Shown one piece after another: positions 1 to 7,608 of a stretch of DNA of 15,637 nucleotides. The position numbers and the translations under genes were made by a program. The notes beneath the pieces are model-generated. The model had not been told where the DNA came from, did no database searches, and was given only the letters and a program-made list of their open reading frames with translations. Each line of letters begins with the position of its first letter. The stretch's first letter is position 1. Origin of the DNA: Phycisphaerae bacterium (GTDB lineage Bacteria; Planctomycetota; Phycisphaerae; UBA1845); contig JAJDDU010000352.1 of the NCBI GenBank assembly GCA_029260155.1, forward strand, positions 1-15,637, given 5' to 3'.

Positions 1-1727
1 TGAGACTCTTTGGACAATTCAAACTTGTGGGCATGGTGGCCGCGACAGTGGTCTGCTTGACAACGGCGGTCGGTGCTCAGGAGAAAGTAGCCGAGACGGT
101 CCACAACTTGTCGATCAGTGGCCCGGGAGAGGTACGGGCAGAATCGGAAGAGCAGGTGTGCGTATTCTGTCACGCCCCGCACAACGCGGGCGGCGCTCGG
201 CCGTTATGGAATCGCGAGATGCCGATGGCCAACTACCGAATCTACCGGTCGTCGACGTTTGACGCCGCCCCCGGACAACCGACCGGGGCGAGCAAGTTGT
301 GCCTGAGTTGTCACGACGGGACGATCGCGCTGGGTCACATCCTCAACCGGTCGGAACGCATTCGAATGGCAGGGGGAGATTTCATGCCTGCCGGTCTTTC
401 GAATCTAGGGACCGATCTGTCGGACGATCATCCGGTCAGTTTTCAGTACACCGCGGGGCTGGCTGCGTCGGACGGTCAGTTGAAGGCTCCCAGGTCGCTG
501 CCGGCGGTCGTAAAGCTGGACCCATCGAGCGAAATGCAATGTACGGCTTGCCATGACGCCCATCACAACAAGTATCGGAAGTTCCTGACGCTCAGCGACG
601 AGTTCGGGGTCCTGTGCAACGCGTGTCACGACATGAACGGCTGGAATGCTTGCTCGCACAGCACCGCGAGTCGGGACGTGTCCGGGGTGGCGGACGGCGA
701 CTGGCCATACAGTACGGTGGCGCAGAACGCATGTCGGAGTTGTCATCGAAGTCACGGCGCCGGGGGGCGCGAACGGCTTCTGATGTACGAGCGTAAAGAG
801 GACAACTGCCTGCAGTGTCACGACGGGCGGGGCGCTCAATTCGACATCCGCGCTGAGCTGGACAAGCCAAGCAGCCACGATCCGCGCCGATACCAGGGTA
901 TTCACGACCCGGTCGAAACGCTGGCGGGCTCGACGCCGCACGTCGAGTGCTCCGACTGTCACAATCCTCACGCGTCGACACCGACGGTGGCCGGGCCGGG
1001 TTTCAAAGGCTACGTCCCTATCGGTCCGACGCTGATGGGCGTTCCGGCGGTGACCGCGCGTGGCACGCACATGACGGAGGCGCAGTTCGAATACCAGGTT
1101 TGCTTTCGGTGTCACGGTGATGAGCCGGTGCCGATTTCTCGGCGGGTTGCCCGGCAGGCGGAGCAGTCGAACTTGCGTTTGAAATTCAGCGCGACGAATC
1201 CAAGCTACCATCCGCTGATCGCGGCCTCGCCCGCGGGGGAATCGATCAGCCTGGATCCGAGTATCCCACGCGCGACGCTTCTGCGGTGTACGGACTGCCA
1301 CAACAATAACAGTGGGCGTCGTTCGGGCGGTGCCGGTCCCGACGGCCCACACGGGTCGATCTATGACTTTCTGTTGGAGCGCAATTACACGGTACGTGAT
1401 GGCGCGGCGGAGAGTGAGTTCGATTACGCCCTGTGCTACAAGTGTCACCGCCGGGCGAGTATTCTGAACGACGAGAGTTTTCCGACGCACAGTCTGCACG
1501 TTCGCGATCAAAACACGCCATGCTCAGCGTGTCACGATCCACACGGGATCAGTCGCGTGGCGGGCGGCGGGTCCGACCATACGCATCTGATCAACTTCGA
1601 TCTCGACATCGTTCGGCCATTGGGTCGCACGGGGCGATTGGAGTTTCGAGACATGGGCCGTCTTGCCGGCAGCTGCACGATGAGCTGCCACGGGGCTGAT
1701 CACGACGCGTTGGAATACGGCGGGTGA
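1..1727 (+). CDS. exported 12-haem cytochrome c (start codon cut by window edge)
   Basis: Predicted periplasmic or surface electron-transfer protein. Counting from the GTG at 27 (566 residues), there are eleven CxxCH haem sites, with first cysteines at residues 45, 92, 172, 197, 236, 261, 308, 359, 421, 470 and 499. A twelfth site near the C-terminus, CTMSCH at 550, is CX3CH. The N-terminus is a Sec signal peptide (VAATVVCLTTAVGAQ). The frame is open to the left edge, and the codon ending at base 2 is NTG, so the real start is probably that codon, giving a basic leader beginning RLFGQFK. The opening pattern (CVFCHAPHN, then PLWNRE, YRIYRSST, CLSCHDGT) belongs to a widespread family of doubled-CXXCH cytochromes of unassigned partner. 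The gene converges on the Rieske/cytochrome b operon with 19 bases between stops. Cytochrome c is certain; its role and redox partner are unknown. Confidence 0.93.
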   Translation, partial: RLFGQFKLVGMVAATVVCLTTAVGAQEKVAETVHNLSISGPGEVRAESEEQVCVFCHAPHNAGGARPLWNREMPMANYRIYRSSTFDAAPGQPTGASKLCLSCHDGTIALGHILNRSERIRMAGGDFMPAGLSNLGTDLSDDHPVSFQYTAGLAASDGQLKAPRSLPAVVKLDPSSEMQCTACHDAHHNKYRKFLTLSDEFGVLCNACHDMNGWNACSHSTASRDVSGVADGDWPYSTVAQNACRSCHRSHGAGGRERLLMYERKEDNCLQCHDGRGAQFDIRAELDKPSSHDPRRYQGIHDPVETLAGSTPHVECSDCHNPHASTPTVAGPGFKGYVPIGPTLMGVPAVTARGTHMTEAQFEYQVCFRCHGDEPVPISRRVARQAEQSNLRLKFSATNPSYHPLIAASPAGESISLDPSIPRATLLRCTDCHNNNSGRRSGGAGPDGPHGSIYDFLLERNYTVRDGAAESEFDYALCYKCHRRASILNDESFPTHSLHVRDQNTPCSACHDPHGISRVAGGGSDHTHLINFDLDIVRPLGRTGRLEFRDMGRLAGSCTMSCHGADHDALEYGG

Positions 1728-1746
1728 CAGATGGCGACCCTGCGCT

Positions 1747-4365
1747 TCACTCTATCAGGTCGATCATGCGGATGACGCCGCGCGGACATTCCGCGGCGCA
1801 GACACCGCAGCCTTTGCAGTAGTCCATTTCGACGTGGAGACCGTCGCCCTCGCGCACGGTGATGCCCTCTGGGCAATACGTGACGCATCGATCGCAGAGG
1901 TTGCACACGCCACAACTGAAACAGCGCTGGGCTTCCGCGAGTGCGGCATCCAAATCGCCGTTGTCGGACAGCCCGCCATAGGCTTCGGCGAATCCAGTGC
2001 GTCGAACCTCGGGGGACAATACCGCGCCGCTTCGACGCGGGGCGTGTGAGAACAAGTGCATCTTGACATTGCCGGGCGTGGCGACAGGGGTCGGGGCGGC
2101 GGGGAAGAGGTTTTCGCCGGTGAGGCTTTGGTGAATGTGCAGCGCAGCACGGTGCCCGCTGCCGATGGCGGCGGTGACCGTTCCCTTGCTGGCAGCAAAA
2201 TCACCGCCGGTGAATATGGGTCCTGCGGTTAGGCTGAGGGTGGCAAGCCCCTCTTGAGCCTGGATTCCTTCGGGAAGGATGGATCGATCCGGCGCTTGTC
2301 CCAAAGCGAGGATCACGGTATCGGCGTCCACGGTGATGTGTTCGCTTTCGTCGAAGGTCGGCGCGAATCGTCTTTGGCGGTCGAAGACGGCGACGCACCG
2401 CTTGAACTCAACGCCGGTCGCTCTTAACTTATCACCTAGAATGGCTGCGGGGCCCCAACAAGTGTTGATCTCGATGCCTTCTTCCTCTGCCTCTTCGATC
2501 TCCTCCACGTGTGCGGGCATCTCGCCGCGTGACTCCAGGCAGAACAAACGAACGGTCGCGGCGGACAGGCGCACGGCTGTTCGGGCGACGTCGATTGCGA
2601 CGTTTCCACCTCCGATCACGACCACGTCCTGTCCTTTGAGACCGATTTCTCCCGTGCGGGCGCGTCCAAGGAAATCGATGCCCTGATGGACGGTGTCGGA
2701 GGCATCGCCGCCGAGGTCTATGTACCTCGTGCGCTGCAGGCCGGTGGCTACAAAGACCGCGGCGTATTGGTTTGACAGGTTCAGCAGCCCCTCTCGGGTG
2801 ATGTGCTGCCCTGTTTGCGGCGTGACATCGTATTGGAGAATACGCGCGATCTCGCGGTCCAAGACGTCGTGCGGAAGTCGGTACGCGGGGATTCCGGTGC
2901 GTAAGACGCCGCCAAGCTCGTCATCGCGCTCGATGAGTGTGACGCGATAGCCGAGGCGGGCGAGGTGGTAGGCTGCGCTTAGTCCGGCGGGGCCGGACCC
3001 GACGACGGCGACCTTTTCGTCGCGCGAGGGTCTCATGACACCCCTCCAGCGTCCACGGTCCGCGACGTAGCGTTCGAGTTCGCGGATGTTTGTGGACTCG
3101 TCATGTAGCCCGCGATTGCATGCGGTCATGCAGGGCGCGGGGCACACCCGACCACAAACACCGGGGAGCGGTGTCGTTTCGAGGAGGATTTCGAGTGCCC
3201 GGTCGTAGTCATTCTTGGCGGCTGCCGCGATGAAGCCCTGAATGTTGTTGCCGGCTGGGCAGACGTCGTTGCACGGCGGTGTCAGGTTTGTTCTGGAGGG
3301 GTTTCGCGTTGGCCAAGGTCCCGGACGAGGGCAGAACGCGCGCTTGTACACGAGGAGCATCGCGGCGAGCAAGAGGAGCAGGTCGGCGACGCCCATGGCG
3401 AGCTTGGCTTGGCGTTGTCGGGCGTCGTGCAGCGCGTGGACCAGCTCGAAATCGTAGGCTGTTCGTTTGGCGACGCTTTCGATGGATTTTGCGACCTCTG
3501 CAATCTCGCGGAGATTGCACCCGTGTTGGACACGCCGCAGGTCGGCGCGTGTCACCTCAAGGTGAGCGTTCATCTCAGCCAAGCCGAGGCTTCGGTATCC
3601 CATTCCCTGCAGTTTCGCGAACTGCTCCGCGGCTGTTCTCATCAGCTCGTCGGACTCTTCGAGCGTCTTGCGGACATGGGCCACTGCGTTCATTGTTTGG
3701 GGCTGATGGCACAACGAGCATCGGCCTTGTTCTTCGCGTGGGCGCGGATCGATGATCTCTATTGTGGCGCGTTTGATGGCGTGGCTGCCCCGTCCGTGGC
3801 AGAAGAGGCACGACGGCGCTCCTCGTCTGCCATGCTGACTACCGAACTGTTTCTCGACGGTCTCCGAGTGACACTTGGCGCAGATATACGCGATGCCGCG
3901 TTCGCGCGACATCGCCACTCCGCCGAGTCTCTGGAAGAGGCAGCTGGGGACACCCGCTTCTCCATGCGGGCTTTCCAGTCGCCGCTCAGTGCTCCAGACG
4001 TGGCACTCTTTGCACGCGAAGGAGGCTGTTGTCGTGGAACGGCGTGTGATCTCGGGCCCGGCGCGGTCTCTCAAGAAGCGGAATTCGGCATTGAACGTCG
4101 CGTGCGCTGCCTTGGCGAACTCGTCGTCGGAGACGAACTGCTCGCGGGTCAGTGTCTCATCGCCGCCGTGGCAGTCCTGACAGGCGACGCCGTTCTCATG
4201 GTGAACGCTTTCGTTCCAATTATGCACAATCTCGGGCAGACGGCCCTCTTGGGCGCTGTGACACTCTATACACGCATTCCCGGCGAACACATCTATGTCA
4301 GTTTGCCCACCATCGGCGTCGGAAGTCGAACAAAGGAACAGCAGCACTAGGATCGCGGTGTTCAT
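1747..4365 (-). CDS. six-haem cytochrome c / GltD-like NAD(P)H oxidoreductase / ferredoxin fusion, membrane-spanning
   Basis: 872 residues from the ATG at 4365. That start has AAGGA nine bases upstream, overlaps the previous stop as ATGA, and opens a signal peptide (MNTAILVLLFLCS); the longer open frame upstream is a shadow of subunit IV. Order: periplasmic haem domain with CxxCH at 32, 62, 118, 162, 186 and 216; helical linker 223-320; one membrane helix about 322-340 followed by KR; GltD-type N-terminal Fe-S region (Cys 365, 369, 404, 408, 412, 416); FAD Rossmann fold (VGSGPAG at 455); NAD(P)H Rossmann fold (IGGGNVA at 584); second FAD motif (TGGDFAASKGT, 719-729); two [4Fe-4S] sites (Cys 821/824/827/831 and 850/853/856/860). 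The topology puts haems outside and flavin inside. A further cysteine at 142 begins a haem-like CLF motif but continues QR instead of CH. It is the last gene of the operon. Inferred role: linking NAD(P)(H) to the Rieske/b core. The substrate nucleotide and direction are not readable from sequence. Confidence 0.93.
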   Translation of the reverse strand: MNTAILVLLFLCSTSDADGGQTDIDVFAGNACIECHSAQEGRLPEIVHNWNESVHHENGVACQDCHGGDETLTREQFVSDDEFAKAAHATFNAEFRFLRDRAGPEITRRSTTTASFACKECHVWSTERRLESPHGEAGVPSCLFQRLGGVAMSRERGIAYICAKCHSETVEKQFGSQHGRRGAPSCLFCHGRGSHAIKRATIEIIDPRPREEQGRCSLCHQPQTMNAVAHVRKTLEESDELMRTAAEQFAKLQGMGYRSLGLAEMNAHLEVTRADLRRVQHGCNLREIAEVAKSIESVAKRTAYDFELVHALHDARQRQAKLAMGVADLLLLLAAMLLVYKRAFCPRPGPWPTRNPSRTNLTPPCNDVCPAGNNIQGFIAAAAKNDYDRALEILLETTPLPGVCGRVCPAPCMTACNRGLHDESTNIRELERYVADRGRWRGVMRPSRDEKVAVVGSGPAGLSAAYHLARLGYRVTLIERDDELGGVLRTGIPAYRLPHDVLDREIARILQYDVTPQTGQHITREGLLNLSNQYAAVFVATGLQRTRYIDLGGDASDTVHQGIDFLGRARTGEIGLKGQDVVVIGGGNVAIDVARTAVRLSAATVRLFCLESRGEMPAHVEEIEEAEEEGIEINTCWGPAAILGDKLRATGVEFKRCVAVFDRQRRFAPTFDESEHITVDADTVILALGQAPDRSILPEGIQAQEGLATLSLTAGPIFTGGDFAASKGTVTAAIGSGHRAALHIHQSLTGENLFPAAPTPVATPGNVKMHLFSHAPRRSGAVLSPEVRRTGFAEAYGGLSDNGDLDAALAEAQRCFSCGVCNLCDRCVTYCPEGITVREGDGLHVEMDYCKGCGVCAAECPRGVIRMIDLIE

Positions 4366-4931
4366 GCGCTGTGGTCCTTCGATTCCTTCGAGATGGACCG
4401 AATCCTGCCGCGCTCTCCCGCCAACAGCACATAGAATATCACCGTGGCCGCACAGATGCTGATGATCAATAGTGGCGGAGGTGGCCAAGTCCCCCAGAAC
4501 GTGAATGCGAGGAACACGAGAATGACGACCGTGACCACTGCCCCGTGGAGCAGCCCCCTGCTTTCGGGCGCTTTGCGGCGCACGATGTACGGCAGGATAC
4601 ACGCAGCGACGATGAAGAGTCCCTGCGTCAGGACACCTGCAGTGTTTCCCGAGACGCCGACAAACTCGCTGGGAAAGAGCTTCAGCCATTGAAAGCAGGC
4701 GAGAAAGTACCACTCGGGCCGAATGTGGATGGGCGTGATGCGCGGATCGGCGGGCGTTGATTCGTGCGTCCAGTGGCCTAAGCCCCATTGTTCGAGGATG
4801 ACGGGTAGCACCGCTAGAACCGTCAACACAGCCAATGTGCACAGCGCGGCGACGGTTCCACGAATCGCGGCGTTCGGCCACATGGGCTCGAGCTGATCGG
4901 ATCTGTACTGTTTTCGATAGTCGACTGGCAT
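4362..4931 (-). CDS. petD-like: cytochrome b C-terminal half (subunit IV-like), four membrane helices
   Basis: 189-residue membrane protein equivalent to the C-terminal half of cytochrome b, or PetD of b6f complexes. The quinol-oxidation motif PEWY is present at residues 72-75 (IRPEWYFLACFQW). Hydrophobic helices lie at about 24-43, 101-116, 128-147 and 153-171. Chloroplast and cyanobacterial subunit IV has three helices (E, F, G); this one has an additional helix after a GTWPPPP turn, matching helix H of bc1-type cytochrome b. It starts 23 bases after the cytochrome b6-like gene, and its TGA overlaps the ATG of the fusion gene (ATGA), so translation is probably coupled. With the b6-like protein it would form the Qo pocket. 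The family assignment is firm; the operon ribosome site here is weak (CGGGG, 11 bases upstream). Confidence 0.93.
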   Translation of the reverse strand: MPVDYRKQYRSDQLEPMWPNAAIRGTVAALCTLAVLTVLAVLPVILEQWGLGHWTHESTPADPRITPIHIRPEWYFLACFQWLKLFPSEFVGVSGNTAGVLTQGLFIVAACILPYIVRRKAPESRGLLHGAVVTVVILVFLAFTFWGTWPPPPLLIISICAATVIFYVLLAGERGRIRSISKESKDHSA

Positions 4932-4954
4932 ACGCGCAAAACCCCGATCACGGT

Positions 4955-5632
4955 CTACAACAGTTTCGAGACTCCCATTCGCCGGACCATGATGTAATGT
5001 GCGATTAGTCCGATTACGATGATTGCGGGCAATACGGACACGTGCATTGCATAGAAGAACCCCAGTGTTTCACCGGAGACGATGGGACCACGTCGGAGCC
5101 AATCCGCGATGGGTTCGCCAACAATGGGCACCGAGCCGGGGATTTCGACACCAACGCTGACGGCCCAATAGCTCAGGTTGGTCCACGGGAGGAGGTATCC
5201 GGTAAACTCCATAGCCAGTGTCAAACAGAGCAAGGCAATGCCGGACAGCCAATGGTATTCACGAGGCGGATGGTAAAGTCTGTAATACGTAACGCGTGCC
5301 ATGTGCATCAGAACGAGCGCGATCATCATGTCGGCGCCGACAGTGTGGATGCGTTGAATCAACCAGCCCATTTGCACATTGCTCTTGATGAATGTCACGG
5401 AATCCCATGCGCGGGCGGGATCCGGCTTGTAGTAGACGAGCAGGAGAACGCCGGTGTACGCTTGGATCATAAAGAGCAGGAATGCGAGTCCTCCGAAACA
5501 TCCGGCCCACCCGATGGACCTTGGCACGAGCGGCGGTGGCAGGTGCGGTTCGAGCAGGCGCGCGGTGCCGTACCGACCTCGCGGGTGCGGCGGCTCTGCC
5601 GGAGTGTCTTGTTTTGTGGGTTGCTCTGCCAT
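4955..5632 (-). CDS. petB-like: cytochrome b6-like dihaem membrane subunit
   Basis: 225 residues from the ATG at 5632. That start overlaps the Rieske stop as TAATG; the upstream extension of the open frame is a shadow of the Rieske gene. Four helices carry two histidine pairs, H96/H110 and H197/H212. The second pair is separated by 14 residues, the b6 spacing, where mitochondrial-type cytochrome b has 13. Motifs include FGGLAFLLFMIQAYTGV (helix A) and EFTGYLLPW. The cysteine in GCFGG (C45) aligns with Cys35 of plant and cyanobacterial b6, which forms the single thioether to the extra haem c_n at the Qi site. It should oxidise and reduce quinones in the cytoplasmic membrane together with the Rieske protein and the subunit IV-like protein. 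Family confidence is high. Haem c_n occupancy is inference. Confidence 0.95.
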   Translation of the reverse strand: MAEQPTKQDTPAEPPHPRGRYGTARLLEPHLPPPLVPRSIGWAGCFGGLAFLLFMIQAYTGVLLLVYYKPDPARAWDSVTFIKSNVQMGWLIQRIHTVGADMMIALVLMHMARVTYYRLYHPPREYHWLSGIALLCLTLAMEFTGYLLPWTNLSYWAVSVGVEIPGSVPIVGEPIADWLRRGPIVSGETLGFFYAMHVSVLPAIIVIGLIAHYIMVRRMGVSKLL

Positions 5633-6105
5633 TACGTCGACCCCGAGATATCGGTTACCTTCAGCACGCCTTCTTCGACGACGAATGTCACCCGGCGAAG
5701 GGGCGCGTTTGCGGGTCCTGCTATGGGGTTTCCCAAAGCGTCGAACTTGGCTCCGTGGCAGGGGCATTTGAAAACCTGGTCCGCCGAGTCCCAACGAACG
5801 ATGCAACCTAGATGGGAGCACTCGCCGTCGAAGGCACGGATTTCGTCGCCCTGCTTGATGACGACGATCTGTTTGCCGCGGTGTTCGCCCCAGTAGCCCT
5901 CGCCGTCGACAAGATCCTCAACCGACACCTCAAGCAGTTCGACGGGACCGAGCGCCTTGGGCAGGCGAAGGAAGGCGACGATTGGATAGCTGGTGGTCGC
6001 TGCCGACGCCGCCGCGGTTCCCCCGATCACGGCCTTGCAAAACCGTCGACGCCCACCATGAGCCGGCGAATCCTGCAGTGGATCGTTCGGGTTTGCATCG
6101 CTCAT
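5632..6105 (-). CDS. petC-like: Rieske [2Fe-2S] iron-sulfur subunit, Tat-type
   Basis: 157 residues. Box 1 is CSHLGC (C96, H98 as ligands, C101 for the disulfide) and box 2 is CPCHGAKFD (C114, H117 as ligands, C116 for the disulfide), so all cluster and disulfide residues of a respiratory Rieske protein are present. The N-terminus has a twin-arginine motif (RRRFCK, 19-24) followed by a single hydrophobic segment to about 46, typical of a Tat-inserted, N-terminally anchored Rieske subunit with the cluster on the periplasmic side. The start ATG overlaps the stop of the 15-haem gene (ATGA), and GGAG sits eight bases upstream at 6114-6117. It would extract the first electron from quinol bound at the cytochrome b Qo site. 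The natural acceptor, cytochrome f or c1, is absent here, so the adjacent multihaem protein is the likely acceptor. Confidence 0.96.
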   Translation of the reverse strand: MSDANPNDPLQDSPAHGGRRRFCKAVIGGTAAASAATTSYPIVAFLRLPKALGPVELLEVSVEDLVDGEGYWGEHRGKQIVVIKQGDEIRAFDGECSHLGCIVRWDSADQVFKCPCHGAKFDALGNPIAGPANAPLRRVTFVVEEGVLKVTDISGST

Positions 6106-7517
6106 TTCTGGTACTCCGGTTTCAAGCCTGCGGGCGGGGCCTCGCCCAACTCACTCTGGCCACGATCATATGCTTTCGCCTCGTGACACGCCGGCAAACA
6201 CATACCCCCGTTGGGCAATCTCGTGTAGTTGATCTCGATCTCCCAATCGCGCGGTCCGAAGGGTACGGTGTCGCGAATGTGGAAAGCCCTTCCGGAGGCG
6301 TGAACCTCGTGACACGCCAAGCAGTTGCGGCCCCTTCGCTCCTTGTTGACGTGGAGCAAGTGGAGGTTGCGTTCCTGGTCGCGGAACCCGGTGGCGCCGA
6401 CGGCGTCTTCCGCCATTGCCAAGCGTTCGACGTGACACTCGAAGCAGAGCGCATAGGCTGCGATATCGAATGGGGCGTAGAAGTCCCCGGGATAGTCCTT
6501 GCGCAAGAGGGCGGCGCGGGGTGACGCGTGGGGGTCGTGACAGGGCGTGCATTTGCCTTCACGAATCGGACCGTGGTGACGCGGGTTCGCCTTGAGCGCG
6601 AATGCCATGTCGGCGATGGTGTGGCCGTCCTGCGCAAGCAATGGCTCGTTGTGACACGAAAGGCAGAGCTCCTTTTCGGATCCCGCGAGTAGAAACGGCA
6701 GCACACTGCTGTGCCCAACGTGGCAAGCGCGACAAGACTCATCGGTCGACAAGGCCCCGTGTACGACGGCAGAGGTTTCCACGAGCATTCGCATCGCGTC
6801 GTGTTCATGGCAGGAGAAGCACAGTTGGGGGACCGCATCGCGGAGTTGCCTTGGATGCCCGGTGGTGTGCGCATCGTGGCATGCCAAACATCGTCCCTGC
6901 TGAACGGGAGCGTGCGAGTTCCCGACCAGCTCGACACGTGTCCACATGTCTTCATGACACGTAAGACAAAGCTGCGGAGGCTCTGCGGGCAGGAGCTTGG
7001 GCAGCCACGAGGAGTGGGGCTCATGACAGACATTACAGGCCCCCACCGTCTGGGGCGGGTTGCCGCCCTGTCCGCCCCGGCCGTGGTCTTTCGGCTTGTG
7101 GCAGGGCAGGCAGAGTGCGCCGGATGGGTCACCGAGCAAGCTCTTGGGGTAGTCGCTGCCGTGCGGATCGTGGCATTTGACGCACTCGCGGTCGGCGACC
7201 GGCTTGTGGACCACCGTGCGTTCGGCTTTTGTGTGGCAGTAGACGCAGAGCTCGGACTTTGGAACGACCAATCCGAACGTGTGTTTTCGGACATCTTCAG
7301 CGACATGGCAGGATTCGCACTGCTTCTGTGCGGTAGGTCCGTGAAGGAACCGTCCGGCCATGGTCTTGGTGTGACATTCGGCCGTCGCGCAGGAATCAAC
7401 GGGGCCTGTGGGGCGTTCCGGCTGCGTGACAGGCGGTTCGGCGGGAGTTTGGCCCGCAGCGCGCAGCCCTGGCAGCAGTGCCAAGAGAACGCTGCAAGCC
7501 GTCCGGCTGATCCGCAA
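6102..7517 (-). CDS. exported 15-haem cytochrome c, first gene of Rieske/b6 operon
   Basis: About 471 residues with thirteen CxxCH sites (first Cys at 67, 91, 112, 136, 161, 184, 210, 233, 262, 285, 323, 358, 399). There is also an N-terminal CATAECH (CX4CH, 43-49) and a C-terminal CLPACH (CX3CH, 440-445). Several haems come as doubled motifs 23-24 residues apart (112/136, 161/184, 210/233, 262/285), the doubled-CXXCH arrangement. No ATG fits. A TTG at 7517 has GGAG nine bases upstream and gives a neat leader (MRISRTACSVLLALLPGLRAA). A TTG at 7532 is the outermost alternative and would add five residues. Signal peptide only, no further membrane helix, so it should be periplasmic. Its ATGA overlap with the Rieske gene makes it the best candidate to replace cytochrome f/c1 as the Rieske acceptor. 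Cytochrome identity is certain; acceptor role is inference. Confidence 0.93.
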   Translation of the reverse strand: MRISRTACSVLLALLPGLRAAGQTPAEPPVTQPERPTGPVDSCATAECHTKTMAGRFLHGPTAQKQCESCHVAEDVRKHTFGLVVPKSELCVYCHTKAERTVVHKPVADRECVKCHDPHGSDYPKSLLGDPSGALCLPCHKPKDHGRGGQGGNPPQTVGACNVCHEPHSSWLPKLLPAEPPQLCLTCHEDMWTRVELVGNSHAPVQQGRCLACHDAHTTGHPRQLRDAVPQLCFSCHEHDAMRMLVETSAVVHGALSTDESCRACHVGHSSVLPFLLAGSEKELCLSCHNEPLLAQDGHTIADMAFALKANPRHHGPIREGKCTPCHDPHASPRAALLRKDYPGDFYAPFDIAAYALCFECHVERLAMAEDAVGATGFRDQERNLHLLHVNKERRGRNCLACHEVHASGRAFHIRDTVPFGPRDWEIEINYTRLPNGGMCLPACHEAKAYDRGQSELGEAPPAGLKPEYQK

Positions 7518-7608
7518 AGAGCACAACTCCAACGTTGGTCCGTGAGGCCCGGCCTACGCTGCCGGGCTCAACGCACCTTTCGATGTCCGTTCGCCTAGTC
7601 GATTCACC

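Noticed and set aside
643..665. Additional haem site at NACSH in the 12-haem cytochrome
   Set aside because: The motif is C-S-H with no second cysteine before His, so it is not a haem attachment site.
405..1511. 368-codon open frame antisense to the 12-haem cytochrome
   Set aside because: The sense strand encodes regularly placed haem motifs; the antisense product is Arg/Val-rich and family-less, a high-GC shadow.
3409..4350. 313-codon plus-strand open frame within the fusion gene
   Set aside because: Antisense to the haem domain, no recognisable family.
4366..4881. 172-residue N-terminal extension of the cytochrome/GltD fusion
   Set aside because: Overlaps the subunit IV gene in another frame and lacks domain character; the ATG at 4365 has a ribosome site and starts a signal peptide.
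6122..7399. 425-codon open frame in another frame of the 15-haem cytochrome
   Set aside because: Out-of-frame translation of the same strand, rich in Ser/Thr/Arg, no motif; the overlapping frame has 15 haem sites.
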